Origin: CBDCVO01 sp965223085
GTDB lineage: Bacteria > Pseudomonadota > Gammaproteobacteria > Ga0077536
Assembly (NCBI GenBank): GCA_965223085.1
Contig: OZ244981.1
Location: 1,488,001-1,552,000 of the forward strand
Direction: 5' to 3'
DNA length: 64,000 nucleotides
Below, piece after piece: positions 9,036 to 17,382 of the stretch (within the stretch, counting starts at the first letter, position 1; every line of letters begins with the position of its first letter). The notes beneath the pieces are model-generated. The model did no database searches. It was not told where the DNA came from and saw only the letters and a list, made by a program, of their open reading frames with translations. Position numbers and translations under genes: made by a program.

Positions 9036-10327
9036 TCTCTGTGCTTATTCTCGGGGGTGGTGGGCGCGAACACGCCTTGGCGTGGAAAGCCGCGCAGTCT
9101 GAGCAAGTCGCCGCAGTATTTTGTGCACCTGGCAACGCCGGCACCGCAACCGAGCCGAAAGTCAATAATGTCGCAATCGCCAGCGACGATATCCCGCGAT
9201 TAGTGGATTTTGCTCGCGAGCACGCGGTCGAGTTAGCCATTGTCGGGCCAGAAGCGCCGCTCGTCGCGGGGGTGGTCGACGAATTCACTGCTGCTGGTCT
9301 GAAGTGCTTCGGACCGACGCAGGCGGCCGCGATACTCGAAGCTTCGAAGGCCTATAGCAAAGATTTTCTCGTACGGCACGGGATCCCGACTGCCCGCTAC
9401 CAGCGTTTTAAGCAGGTCGCCGCCGCGCGTGCTTACATCAAGGCTCAGCCCTTGCCAGTGGTTGTGAAGGCGGATGGTTTAGCCGCGGGCAAAGGCGTCG
9501 TAATTGCGCAAACTCATGAACAAGCACTCAGCGCTGCCGAGACCATGCTCTCAGGTGCCGCTTTTGGAGCGGCAGGCAGAGAAATCGTAGTAGAGGAATT
9601 TCTTACTGGAGAGGAAGCGAGTTTCATTGTAATGACAGACGGGGAGCACGTGATCCCATTTGCGTCTTCGCAAGATCATAAAGCCCGTGACGACGGTGAC
9701 CAGGGTCCGAATACGGGTGGCATGGGCGCGTATTCACCGGCGCCGGTGATCGATCAGGCCCTGCATGGGCGCATTATGCGTGACATTATTCATCCAACGC
9801 TGCGCGGCATGGCAGCGGAAGGTCGCCCCTATCGTGGTTTTCTTTATGCGGGCTTGATGATCTCGAGTAGCGGACAAGCGCGCGTTCTTGAATACAACTG
9901 TCGTCTCGGCGATCCGGAAGCACAAGCGATCCTGTGGCGGTTACGCGCGGATTTGGTCGGTACGTGCATAGCGGTGCTCAACGGCCGCGCGACCGAGGTT
10001 GAGCTCGATTTTAATCCCCACGTCGCGCTCGGTGTGGTACTCGCGGCGGGGGGTTATCCGGCCGAATATAGCACTGGGGAGCTGATCAGCGGCCTAACAT
10101 CGCCACCGCCACCGTCCGGCACGAAAGTTTTTCATGCGGGCACTGCGCTTCGGGACGGCGGGTTCGTAACTGCCGGGGGGCGCGTGTTATGCGTTGTGGC
10201 GTCGGGCCGGCGCGTTGCCGACGCGCAACGCGCGGCTTACGACCACGTCGCGCAAATTTCGTGGCCAGGCGGCGTGCACTATCGACACGATATCGGCTAC
10301 CGCGCGGTGCGGCGCGAGATCGGATAG
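9032..10327 (+). CDS. purD: Phosphoribosylamine-glycine ligase
   Basis: PurD joins phosphoribosylamine and glycine with ATP in the second step of purine synthesis. The 431-residue ATP-grasp protein begins with the diagnostic GGGGREHALAWK. It contains KADGLAAGKGV in the ATP-binding region, the SQDHKARDDGDQGPNTGGMG signature near residue 210, and EYNCRLGDPEAQ in the metal/ATP site. The start is GTG, placed by the conserved N-terminus. Confidence 0.97.
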   Translation: MISVLILGGGGREHALAWKAAQSEQVAAVFCAPGNAGTATEPKVNNVAIASDDIPRLVDFAREHAVELAIVGPEAPLVAGVVDEFTAAGLKCFGPTQAAAILEASKAYSKDFLVRHGIPTARYQRFKQVAAARAYIKAQPLPVVVKADGLAAGKGVVIAQTHEQALSAAETMLSGAAFGAAGREIVVEEFLTGEEASFIVMTDGEHVIPFASSQDHKARDDGDQGPNTGGMGAYSPAPVIDQALHGRIMRDIIHPTLRGMAAEGRPYRGFLYAGLMISSSGQARVLEYNCRLGDPEAQAILWRLRADLVGTCIAVLNGRATEVELDFNPHVALGVVLAAGGYPAEYSTGELISGLTSPPPPSGTKVFHAGTALRDGGFVTAGGRVLCVVASGRRVADAQRAAYDHVAQISWPGGVHYRHDIGYRAVRREIG

Positions 10328-10355
10328 ATCGCTCAATCGAAAGCGCCACGATCTT

Positions 10356-10952
10356 CTAGTCGAGCTCCCTGATGTCGGGCTTGTCCCCGCGGGGGTACTG
10401 CATTGGTGCCGGCTCATTCCCCGGGGCGGCAGGTACTGCGCGCTCTTCCTGCAAGCTTAAATGAAACGTGCCGGTCGCACCGCGCTCGATTTGGTCGCGG
10501 TGCAAACGCAGTCGCGCCGCTTTTTCGGTGCTGCCCCCTAAGAACGCCGGCGCTTCAAGGTAGAACTGAATCAAATCGTCGATGGTCTCAAGGCGTGCCG
10601 GGTCGAGCATAAACGCCTTTACCAAGGTGTCACGCGTGCGCGCCGCGAGTGCGATTGCGCGGAACCATTTGCTGCGCTCGGCTTTGCGCCCGTAAGCGCG
10701 TGCGAGCCAGTGCGTATATTCAGCGTTGTCAGGTTCGTAAGTAAGCGCTTGCTCAAAGGTATCGATGGCCGCATCGTAATCTTTGCGGTCAAACGCACTT
10801 AGACCCTGTGCGAATATATCGCCGGTAGCCTCATCGATACCGTCTGCCCACACCAAGGAGCCGGCCGCGCCCGCACCGAGCATTGCAACTAACGCGCTTG
10901 CGAATACCCAGCGGCGCCACGATGAATGTATGAATTGCACAGTTGAGCTCAA
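10356..10952 (-). CDS. Tetratricopeptide-repeat protein, probably exported or membrane-anchored
   Basis: The 198-residue protein has an N-terminal hydrophobic stretch (about residues 14-35) that could be a signal peptide ending near VWA, then about two TPR-like helical pairs (AFDRKDYDAAIDTFEQALTY and following). The C-terminus is polar and proline-containing. TPR domains mediate protein contacts, and no specific partner is evident. The gene runs toward purD with only 28 bases between their ends. Confidence 0.75.
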   Translation of the reverse strand: MSSTVQFIHSSWRRWVFASALVAMLGAGAAGSLVWADGIDEATGDIFAQGLSAFDRKDYDAAIDTFEQALTYEPDNAEYTHWLARAYGRKAERSKWFRAIALAARTRDTLVKAFMLDPARLETIDDLIQFYLEAPAFLGGSTEKAARLRLHRDQIERGATGTFHLSLQEERAVPAAPGNEPAPMQYPRGDKPDIRELD

Positions 10953-11208
10953 CGTTATATTTGGTGTCGGCCAGTCAAAATTAGCTCAGGACGATCCCGT
11001 AGGCTACTCGCAGCGCCAGCCTCGTCGCATTTTGTCCAGCAAGGCGGAAGGCGGGTAGTGTAGCCGGTTTACAATACGACCGCGAAAACCGTGACTAGTT
11101 GCGCCCTAGGTTTGCCTCAGTCCGAGCGCCTGCGAGGGGACTTTCTACCGCCCGCCTTGCCTCCCGCGGTAGACTCAGCGTTTCAGGGTTTGGCGCGGGC
11201 GTAAATCA

Positions 11209-11553
11209 ATGGCTAAAAACACGGTAACTAAGTCGTTTCCCGACAATCGCAATCACCGCGTATGGACGGTCGTCACGACGATCCCCCGGGGTTGCGTCGC
11301 GACCTATGGTCAAATTGCCTGCCTTGCCGACGTGCCCGGTCCGAGCGGCGCGCGGCAGGTCGGTTACGCCTTGTCCGATTTGACGGGACGATCTCCTGTC
11401 CCATGGCATCGTGTCGTCAATGCAAAGGGTCAGATCAGCGCCCGCGGTGATGGTACCAGCGCGGCGCGACAGCGCGCTTTGCTCGAGGCCGAAGGCGTTG
11501 AGTTTGGTTTGCGCGATATCATTGAACTCGAGCGCTACCAGTGGCGACCATAA
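11209..11553 (+). CDS. Alkyltransferase-like (ATL) DNA-repair protein
   Basis: This 114-residue protein is related to the DNA-binding domain of O6-methylguanine-DNA methyltransferase. The alkyl-acceptor motif PCHR is replaced by PWHR (Trp66), the hallmark of ATL proteins. Tyr33 and Arg49, the base-flipping residues of the family, are in place (ATYGQIA, GARQVGYAL). ATLs bind O6-alkylguanine without repairing it and direct nucleotide excision repair to the lesion. The upstream 256 bases contain no recognisable gene. Confidence 0.9.
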   Translation: MAKNTVTKSFPDNRNHRVWTVVTTIPRGCVATYGQIACLADVPGPSGARQVGYALSDLTGRSPVPWHRVVNAKGQISARGDGTSAARQRALLEAEGVEFGLRDIIELERYQWRP

Positions 11554-11580
11554 GCACATCGAGCGCGCGCGGTTAAGGTA

Positions 11581-12009
11581 ATGTCTGGCGAGCAAGAAGC
11601 AAGCGCGCGGCAAAAAAATCCGCGCTCGGTGCGCGGCTCGCTGCTCCTCGTGGCATTGCTGATATGTTTTTATATTATCGCAACGTATCAGCCGCGCGGC
11701 GCGGCGCCGGTGTTTTGCGAGCGCGATCTGGTGCCCGATGCCGACACTGTCGTGATGCTGAGCGCGAGCTGGTGTGGCTACTGCCGCCGCGCACGCAACT
11801 GGTTCACCGAGGAGAATGTGAAATATTGCGAGTACGACGTGGAACGTTCTGCCGAGGGTGCCCGTCGTTACAAACAGGCGCGAGCGGGTGTCGTGCCCAT
11901 CATTCTCGTGGGTACGGATAAGTTTGTCGGCTTCGACCGTACCGTGTTACAGCAGGCGCTCGTTGCCCATGATCTCATGCCCTTTGCGAAGCTCGAAACC
12001 GATGACTAA
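11581..12009 (+). CDS. Membrane-anchored glutaredoxin-like protein
   Basis: An N-terminal transmembrane segment (about residues 19-35) is followed by a compact glutaredoxin/thioredoxin fold. The active site is SWCGYC at residues 64-68, with a downstream GVVPIILVG segment that carries the cis-proline, and a C-terminal GFD motif. Two flanking cysteines (residues 46 and about 82) might form extra disulfides. It starts 28 bases after the ATL gene. The topology suggests a domain on the periplasmic face, but this is not certain. Confidence 0.8.
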   Translation: MSGEQEASARQKNPRSVRGSLLLVALLICFYIIATYQPRGAAPVFCERDLVPDADTVVMLSASWCGYCRRARNWFTEENVKYCEYDVERSAEGARRYKQARAGVVPIILVGTDKFVGFDRTVLQQALVAHDLMPFAKLETDD

Positions 12010-12066
12010 GCGCTACCGCCGCGGTCGTAATGGTGGTACCACGCCACGTGCGCACGATTGGCTAAC

Positions 12067-13398
12067 ATGAGCAGCGCACTGCTGTCTTTAGCCGACGCCT
12101 GTGACGCTGCCCAACAGGTGCTTACGATGGTAAGTGAGCGGGGTTTAACTGGCGCAGCTAGCATCAATGCGGGCACTGGCTTCACCGTTACGGTCCGCAA
12201 CAGTGAGCTCGACACGGTCGAGCACCACCGCGATAAATCACTCGCACTCACCGTCTACGACCGCCAAGCAACCGGCGTTGCTAGCACGAGCGATTTTCGG
12301 GTGGCCTCGCTCGGCGAGACCGTTGAAGCGGCCGCGAATATTGCCCGGCGAGCCGAAGCCGATCCTTACGCCGGTTTGGTCGAGAAGCGCTACTTAGCGC
12401 CGCAACCGCCCGATCTAGATCTCGATCATCCATGGGATCTCGATGTTACCGCAGCCATTGAAATTGCGCGCCGCTGCGACGATAGTGCGCGTCGCGCCGA
12501 TAACAAAATCACCCAAGTAGACGAAGCGTCTGTCACACGTCACCGCGGGTTACGGGTCTACGGTTCGACGGATGACTTTCTCGCTGGTTACTTTGCGACC
12601 CGCCATAACCTCACCTGCATTTGCGTGGCCGGGGCGGACGATGCGAAACAGCGCGGCTACTGGTATTCTACCGCGCGTTCTGCGGATGCGCTTGAAGCAG
12701 TCGACGCGATCGGTGTTAATGCCGCGCGACGCACCGTTGCAAAACTCGGTGCACGCAAACTGTCAACCCGCAAAGCACCCGTATTGTTCGAACCGCGCAT
12801 GGCGATTGGCCTAATCTCGCATCTGCTCACCGCGATTTCCGGTCCCAGTTTGTATCGCCGTGCGTCGTTTTTGTGCGATCGCGTCGATACCCAAGTGATG
12901 CCGGAATTCTTGACGATCAACGAAACGCCACACCTGCGCGCCGAGCTCGGCAGCGCACCGTTCGACGGTGAAGGGGTAGCGACACGAGCGACAAGCTTGA
13001 TCGATCACGGTGTGCTGCGACATTATCTGCTCGACAGTTATGCGGCGCGCCGACTTGGTGCAAACCCTAGCGGCCACGCTGGCGGGGTGCATAACTTAAC
13101 GCTTGAACCCGGTACACGTGACTTCGGTGCCTTGGTAGAAGAAATGCATCGCGGTCTCATCGTGACCGACATGATGGGTTCCGCCGTTAATATCGTTAGC
13201 GGCGATTATTCGCGCGGCGCGAGCGGATTTTGGATAGAGAATGGCGAAATTCAATATCCGGTGGAGGAGATCACGGTTGCCGGAAATCTCGCCGACATGT
13301 ATCGACACATTGTCGCGAACGGCAACGACATCGATCACCGCAGCAGCGTGCGCAGTGGATCGATATTGATCGAAGAAATGATGATCGCCGGCGGTTAG
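12067..13398 (+). CDS. pmbA: Metalloprotease PmbA (TldE), TldD/PmbA family
   Basis: PmbA pairs with TldD to form a heterodimeric metalloprotease involved in antitoxin CcdA turnover and peptide maturation; PmbA itself lacks the metal site. The 443-residue protein shows the family features: the N-terminal VTVRNSELDTVEHHRDKSL region, the central VLFEPRMAIGLISHLL segment, and the C-terminal NIVSGDYSRGASGFWIENGE signature. ATG at 12067 is preferred over an in-frame TTG at 12058. tldD is not in the window. Confidence 0.93.
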   Translation: MSSALLSLADACDAAQQVLTMVSERGLTGAASINAGTGFTVTVRNSELDTVEHHRDKSLALTVYDRQATGVASTSDFRVASLGETVEAAANIARRAEADPYAGLVEKRYLAPQPPDLDLDHPWDLDVTAAIEIARRCDDSARRADNKITQVDEASVTRHRGLRVYGSTDDFLAGYFATRHNLTCICVAGADDAKQRGYWYSTARSADALEAVDAIGVNAARRTVAKLGARKLSTRKAPVLFEPRMAIGLISHLLTAISGPSLYRRASFLCDRVDTQVMPEFLTINETPHLRAELGSAPFDGEGVATRATSLIDHGVLRHYLLDSYAARRLGANPSGHAGGVHNLTLEPGTRDFGALVEEMHRGLIVTDMMGSAVNIVSGDYSRGASGFWIENGEIQYPVEEITVAGNLADMYRHIVANGNDIDHRSSVRSGSILIEEMMIAGG

Positions 13399-13439
13399 CC
13401 TGAATATTGCACCAGCCTAGATCCTATTAAAGGGTGTGG

Positions 13440-13461
13440 TGTCAGGCCGTGTCTTTTGACA
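13440..13461. repeat. REP-like element with TGTCA/TGACA ends, copy 1
   Basis: The sequence begins TGTCAGGCCGTG and ends TTTTGACA, with short inverted ends TGTCA/TGACA. It resembles the GTCAGG...TTTGACA short repeats often scattered between genes in proteobacteria. A related element with the same ends lies at 13586-13633, with a larger palindrome between them. Confidence 0.4.
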
Positions 13462-13499
13462 GTGCCGTAGCAAATCGCAAGACTTGCCCCCCACCATGC

Positions 13500-13562
13500 G
13501 TCATCCCGCGCTTGACGCGGGACCTAGTGGAACGTGCGCCACGCTTTGCGTGGCGTAATGAC
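13500..13562. repeat. 63-bp intergenic palindromic (MITE-like) repeat
   Basis: The element is bounded by GTCAT (13500-13504) and ATGAC (13558-13562). Inside are two perfect hairpins: CCCGCG/CGCGGG around a 5-base loop (13505-13521) and CGCCACGC/GCGTGGCG around TTT (13537-13555). This layout is that of dispersed non-autonomous repeats common in proteobacterial spacers. Its hairpins could also limit read-through between pmbA and the convergent sthA. Confidence 0.6.
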
Positions 13563-13585
13563 AACTGCGGATACGGTGGGTGTCG

Positions 13586-13633
13586 TGTCAGGTTACTCGC
13601 GAATGGAAGCGCGCGTCGGTCGGGTATTTGACA
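13586..13633. repeat. REP-like element with TGTCA/TGACA ends, copy 2
   Basis: It starts TGTCAGGTTACTC and ends ATTTGACA, sharing the inverted ends and the initial GTCAGG of the element at 13440-13461 but with a longer interior. The rest of the pmbA-sthA gap (to 13765) is AT-richer than its surroundings and holds nothing else I can recognise. Confidence 0.35.
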
Positions 13634-13765
13634 TGCGCGTAATTGTAAACTAATCCACAAGCATTAAAATTTACAACGGTAAATGTCGATGCACCTAGAC
13701 TTGACGATTGTCAATTAATACGCAAGTGCGCGAAAAAGAAATCGTCAAGCTATGCGGGCATGTTG

Positions 13766-15151
13766 CTAGATCTTATTAAACGCATCTAGCGCTGCCACTT
13801 TGTAAGTTTCCGCTAATGTCGGGTAGTTAAACACGGCGTCAATAAAAAACTCCAAGGTTCCGTGATGCGCCATTACTGCGTGGCCAATATGAATCAACTC
13901 GGTCGCGCCTTCGCCGACGATGTGCACGCCGAGGAGGCGTTGGTCCTCGAGATGAAAAATGAGTTTCAAGAGACCTTCGCGCAAACCTAAAATTTGCCCG
14001 CGGGAAGTTTCGCGAAAACGAGCGATGCCACACTCGTAGGGAACACACTTTTCACGGAGCTCTTCTTCGGTACTGCCGATAACGCTCATTTCCGGCACGG
14101 CATAGATGCCGAACGGAAACAAGGCATCGCGACCGTTCGAAGTCGGACTGCCGAACGCATGGCAAGCAGCGTGGCGGCCTTGTTCCATCGACGTCGAGGC
14201 AAGTGCCGGAAAACCGATCACATCGCCGGCGGCATAGATATGGTTTTGGCTAGTGCGAAAGTCGTCGTCGACGACGAGCCGTCCGCGCTCGTCAGCCTCG
14301 AGGCCGGCGTTATCAAGGTGCAAACCATCGGTATTCGCCGCCCGGCCAGCGGCAAACAACACCATGTCGGCGCGGATCCGTTTCGCGCTCTGTAAGTTTA
14401 CTTGGACGTATTGGTCATCTAATTGGGTGACCGATTCCACCGTTTCATTGAGGCGTAGCGAGACGCCGCGGTCGCGCAAATGGTGGACAAATTCAGCGAC
14501 GATTTCGCGGTCCAGAAAGCTTAATATTTCACCGCGGCCATCGAGCAAGGTGACGTTCATGTCAAGCGCGCTGAGCACGGAGGCGTATTCGACCCCGATC
14601 ACCCCAGCGCCGACGACCACGCAGTTACGGGGTAAGGTCTCCATGCGCAAGATGTCATCGCTATCGACGATATTTATCGCATCATAAGGCACATTGCCCG
14701 GTCTGATCGGACGCGACCCGGTAGCGATCAAGATTTTGCCGGCTTCGACATAACGCAATTCATTTTTTTGCATTTCGACGCAGATACGATTCGGGGTTTG
14801 AAAAGATGCTTTGCCCGCCAGGGTGGTAACGTAGTTGCGATGTAGTTTGTGTTGGAGCACCTCTATTTCGTGCCGAATCGTGATGTCCAGCCGCTGCATT
14901 AAATCTTCGGCGGTAATCCATTGTTTGACCCGGTAGCTGCGGCCGTAAAAACCGCGTTGACGCCAGCCGGTAAGATAGAGCACGGCCTCACGTAGCGTTT
15001 TGCTGGGGATCGTGCCAGTGTGAACACAGGAGCCGCCGATCGCGAAAGATTGCTCAACCAGCAGGACCGAACGCCCTAATTTTGCAGCTTGGATCGCGGC
15101 CCGTTGCCCGGCAGGCCCGCTACCGATCACGATAAAATCGAACTTTTCCAC
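13766..15151 (-). CDS. sthA: Soluble pyridine nucleotide transhydrogenase
   Basis: SthA is a cytosolic flavoprotein that moves reducing equivalents between NADPH and NAD+. The 461-residue protein has an FAD-binding N-terminus (GSGPAGQRAAIQAAKLG), a second dinucleotide fold (VVGAGVIGVEYASVL), and a C-terminal dimerisation domain. The active-site region reads CVHTGTIPSK, so the second redox cysteine of dihydrolipoamide dehydrogenases is a threonine; this distinguishes SthA from its disulfide-using relatives. GTG at 15151, preceded by a G-rich ribosome site, fits the family N-terminus better than the longer frame that opens at 15220. Confidence 0.92.
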   Translation of the reverse strand: MEKFDFIVIGSGPAGQRAAIQAAKLGRSVLLVEQSFAIGGSCVHTGTIPSKTLREAVLYLTGWRQRGFYGRSYRVKQWITAEDLMQRLDITIRHEIEVLQHKLHRNYVTTLAGKASFQTPNRICVEMQKNELRYVEAGKILIATGSRPIRPGNVPYDAINIVDSDDILRMETLPRNCVVVGAGVIGVEYASVLSALDMNVTLLDGRGEILSFLDREIVAEFVHHLRDRGVSLRLNETVESVTQLDDQYVQVNLQSAKRIRADMVLFAAGRAANTDGLHLDNAGLEADERGRLVVDDDFRTSQNHIYAAGDVIGFPALASTSMEQGRHAACHAFGSPTSNGRDALFPFGIYAVPEMSVIGSTEEELREKCVPYECGIARFRETSRGQILGLREGLLKLIFHLEDQRLLGVHIVGEGATELIHIGHAVMAHHGTLEFFIDAVFNYPTLAETYKVAALDAFNKI

Positions 15152-15481
15152 ACTACCCCCATCGGCTATTGAACCTCGTGGCGGGTAGGGTCGGTCTTGC
15201 CTGACGCGTGCATTGGGCACCCGTGCGTAATATTCGCCTTGTGCGGCTACTTTTAGGCATAGCCCAGAACTTGGCGCGCGTTAAAGCAATTCCGGTCACC
15301 CGGCCGATAATTACTATCGGCCCTGGTCACAGCTAACTGCAGTCGTGCCTGGCTGCGTGCGCTATTATGCTGAAGCGGTCCAACGGCGGGTAGCTAAGCG
15401 AAGGCTAGGGGCATCAACGAGGCTAGTTGGCTGTTTTGGTATAACCGGTTGGGCCGCAGAATCTCAGGAGTAAGTCCGAAA
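15152..15481. other. Divergent spacer between sthA and the MoxR gene
   Basis: These 330 bases have no convincing gene. They contain the perfect inverted repeat at 15302-15322, described separately, and AGGAG at 15466-15470 as the ribosome site of the MoxR gene. Promoters for both directions are expected here, but I could not assign them with confidence. Confidence 0.5.
15302..15322. promoter_or_regulatory. Perfect 8-bp inverted repeat flanked by GGTCAC direct repeats
   Basis: GGCCGATA (15302-15309) and TATCGGCC (15315-15322) form a perfect stem around ATTAC. GGTCAC occurs on both sides (15294-15299 and 15325-15330). No T-run follows, so a terminator is unlikely. The position between divergent genes makes an operator plausible, but no regulator can be named. 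Confidence 0.35.
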
Positions 15482-16429
15482 GTGAGTGTCTCTCCTCTAA
15501 AACCGTTGAGCCCGCTCGATGCGCAGCAGCGCATCGAAACGATAATTGCGGCGGCCGGCAACATCGTGTTGGGGAAGCGAGAGGCTCTGCGAGTTGCCGT
15601 TAGCTGCCTGATCGCGGGTGGGCACCTGTTATTGGAGGATCTGCCCGGGGTTGGCAAAACCACCCTGGCTCAGGTTCTCGCCCGACTTTTCGATCTGAAA
15701 TTTCAGCGCATTCAATTCACTAGCGATCTGCTGCCCGCAGATATCATTGGCGTGTCGATCTATGATCGCGCGGAACAACGATTCAATTTTCACAAAGGGC
15801 CGGTTTTCACCCAAGTCTTGCTCGCCGACGAAGTTAATCGGGCTACCCCACGGGCGCAAAGTTCATTGCTCGAGGCCATGGAAGAGCGCCAAGTAACGGT
15901 GGAAGGAGAAACTCACGTGCTGCCGCAACCATTTTTTGTGATCGCCACGCAAAACCCCAGCGGCCAAGTTGGCACTTTTCCGCTACCGGAATCTCAACTC
16001 GATAGATTTTTAATGCGGATATCGCTGGGGTACCCGGAGCGCGCGGCGGAAGGTGAACTACTGCGTGGCGAAGACCGACGCGATATGTTGCAACGTTTAG
16101 TACCCGTCGCGGATCGTGAAACCTTACGTTCCTTGGCCTGCCAAGCTGAACGTTTGGTGGTGGCGGAACCCTTGCTCGCCTATATTCAGGATCTCCTGGC
16201 TTTCACCCGTAGCGCACCTGAGTTTACCAGCGGCCTCTCGCCCCGCGCAGGTTTGCAGCTGTTGCGCGCAGCACGGGTGTGGGCGCTCGGTTCGGGGCGC
16301 GGACATGTTTTGCCCGAAGATGTGCAGCGCGTGTTTCCCGCGGTTGCCGGGCATCGCCTACAAAGCCAAGAATACGCCGGTGCCGCTGCGGCGACCGCGG
16401 CGGTACTCGAGGCTGTTCCTATTCCGTGA
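15482..16429 (+). CDS. MoxR-family AAA+ ATPase
   Basis: The 315-residue protein carries Walker A (GVGKTT), Walker B (LLADEVNRA), the MoxR segment QSSLLEAMEERQVTVEG, and sensor 1 (FFVIATQNP). MoxR ATPases act as chaperone-like activators of partner proteins. Here the partners are probably the DUF58 and transglutaminase proteins encoded immediately downstream. GTG at 15482 follows AGGAG at a spacing of 11 and is preferred over an upstream in-frame TTG at 15449. Its stop overlaps the next start (GTGA). Confidence 0.92.
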   Translation: MSVSPLKPLSPLDAQQRIETIIAAAGNIVLGKREALRVAVSCLIAGGHLLLEDLPGVGKTTLAQVLARLFDLKFQRIQFTSDLLPADIIGVSIYDRAEQRFNFHKGPVFTQVLLADEVNRATPRAQSSLLEAMEERQVTVEGETHVLPQPFFVIATQNPSGQVGTFPLPESQLDRFLMRISLGYPERAAEGELLRGEDRRDMLQRLVPVADRETLRSLACQAERLVVAEPLLAYIQDLLAFTRSAPEFTSGLSPRAGLQLLRAARVWALGSGRGHVLPEDVQRVFPAVAGHRLQSQEYAGAAAATAAVLEAVPIP

Positions 16430-17382
16430 ACGACGCCGCAACGGTACGCGGCTCGCTGTCGGCCTACGAGCTGAATCGCCGCCGTGTGTATATCTTGCCG
16501 ACCCGTTACGGCTGGATGCTCGGCCTAATCATTTTCGTGATCCTGCTGGGATCGATCAATTACGGCAACGCGCTCGGATATCTGCTCACGTTCTTGCTCG
16601 CCGGCCTCGCGTGTGTCGCGCTGGTCCATACCTACCTCAATCTCGCGGGTTTACGGTTTATCAGTATCAGCGCGGCAGCCGTTTTTTGCGGTGCGCCGGC
16701 AGTTTTTCGGGTGCAGCTGGATAATCGCAATAGCCCTGCACGTGAGGCTTTGAACCTCAACGTAGCCCACCGTTGGTCTTTTCGCCACAAGATCGATCCC
16801 AGCTTCCGCGTTGCACGCTTGGCGCTGGACCCGGGGGTGACCGCGAACGCCGAGATCGCCATTCCCAGCATTCGCCGGGGCTGGTTGGACGTCTCGCGTG
16901 TGCAGGTCTCAAGCACCTTCCCGCTAGGACTGTTCAGAACCTGGGCGTACTACCCCTGCAAGGGGCGCTGCCTCGTTTATCCGCGCCCCGCGGGTCACCT
17001 GCCACTGCCCCACGTCATGCCGCGCAATACTAGCGGCCGCGGCGCGGTCGTCGCCGGGCAGGAAGAGTTTTTTGGTTTGCGTGATTATGCGCCCGGCGAT
17101 CCGAGCCGCGCAATACACTGGAAAGCCTTGGCGCGCACCAACGAATTGTTGGTGAAACGCTTTCACGGCGAAGCGGACACCGAGTGCCTGTTGCGATGGG
17201 AAGACACCGCGACCTTGCTCGATCCCGAAGCGCGTATCTCCCAATTGACACAGTGGGTGCTCACCGCCGCGAGTTCACACACCCGCTTCGGGTTGAATTT
17301 ACCGCAAGAACTTCTCGCGCCCGCCAGTGGTGCGCAACATACCGAGCGTTGCCTGACGGCGCTAGCCTTATGCGCCGTGTAG
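16426..17382 (+). CDS. DUF58 domain membrane protein
   Basis: The 318-residue protein has two N-terminal hydrophobic helices (about residues 25-60) and a C-terminal DUF58 domain with the signature YAPGDPSRAIHWKALARTN near residue 220. DUF58 proteins usually pair with MoxR ATPases and transglutaminase-like proteins, as here. Their precise role is not established. The GTG start lies inside the MoxR stop, and the end overlaps the next gene by 13 bases. Confidence 0.88.
   Translation: MNDAATVRGSLSAYELNRRRVYILPTRYGWMLGLIIFVILLGSINYGNALGYLLTFLLAGLACVALVHTYLNLAGLRFISISAAAVFCGAPAVFRVQLDNRNSPAREALNLNVAHRWSFRHKIDPSFRVARLALDPGVTANAEIAIPSIRRGWLDVSRVQVSSTFPLGLFRTWAYYPCKGRCLVYPRPAGHLPLPHVMPRNTSGRGAVVAGQEEFFGLRDYAPGDPSRAIHWKALARTNELLVKRFHGEADTECLLRWEDTATLLDPEARISQLTQWVLTAASSHTRFGLNLPQELLAPASGAQHTERCLTALALCAV

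Noticed and set aside
13766..15151. Dihydrolipoamide dehydrogenase or another disulfide oxidoreductase
   Set aside because: The second active-site cysteine is replaced by Thr (CVHTGTIPSK), which is the SthA pattern.
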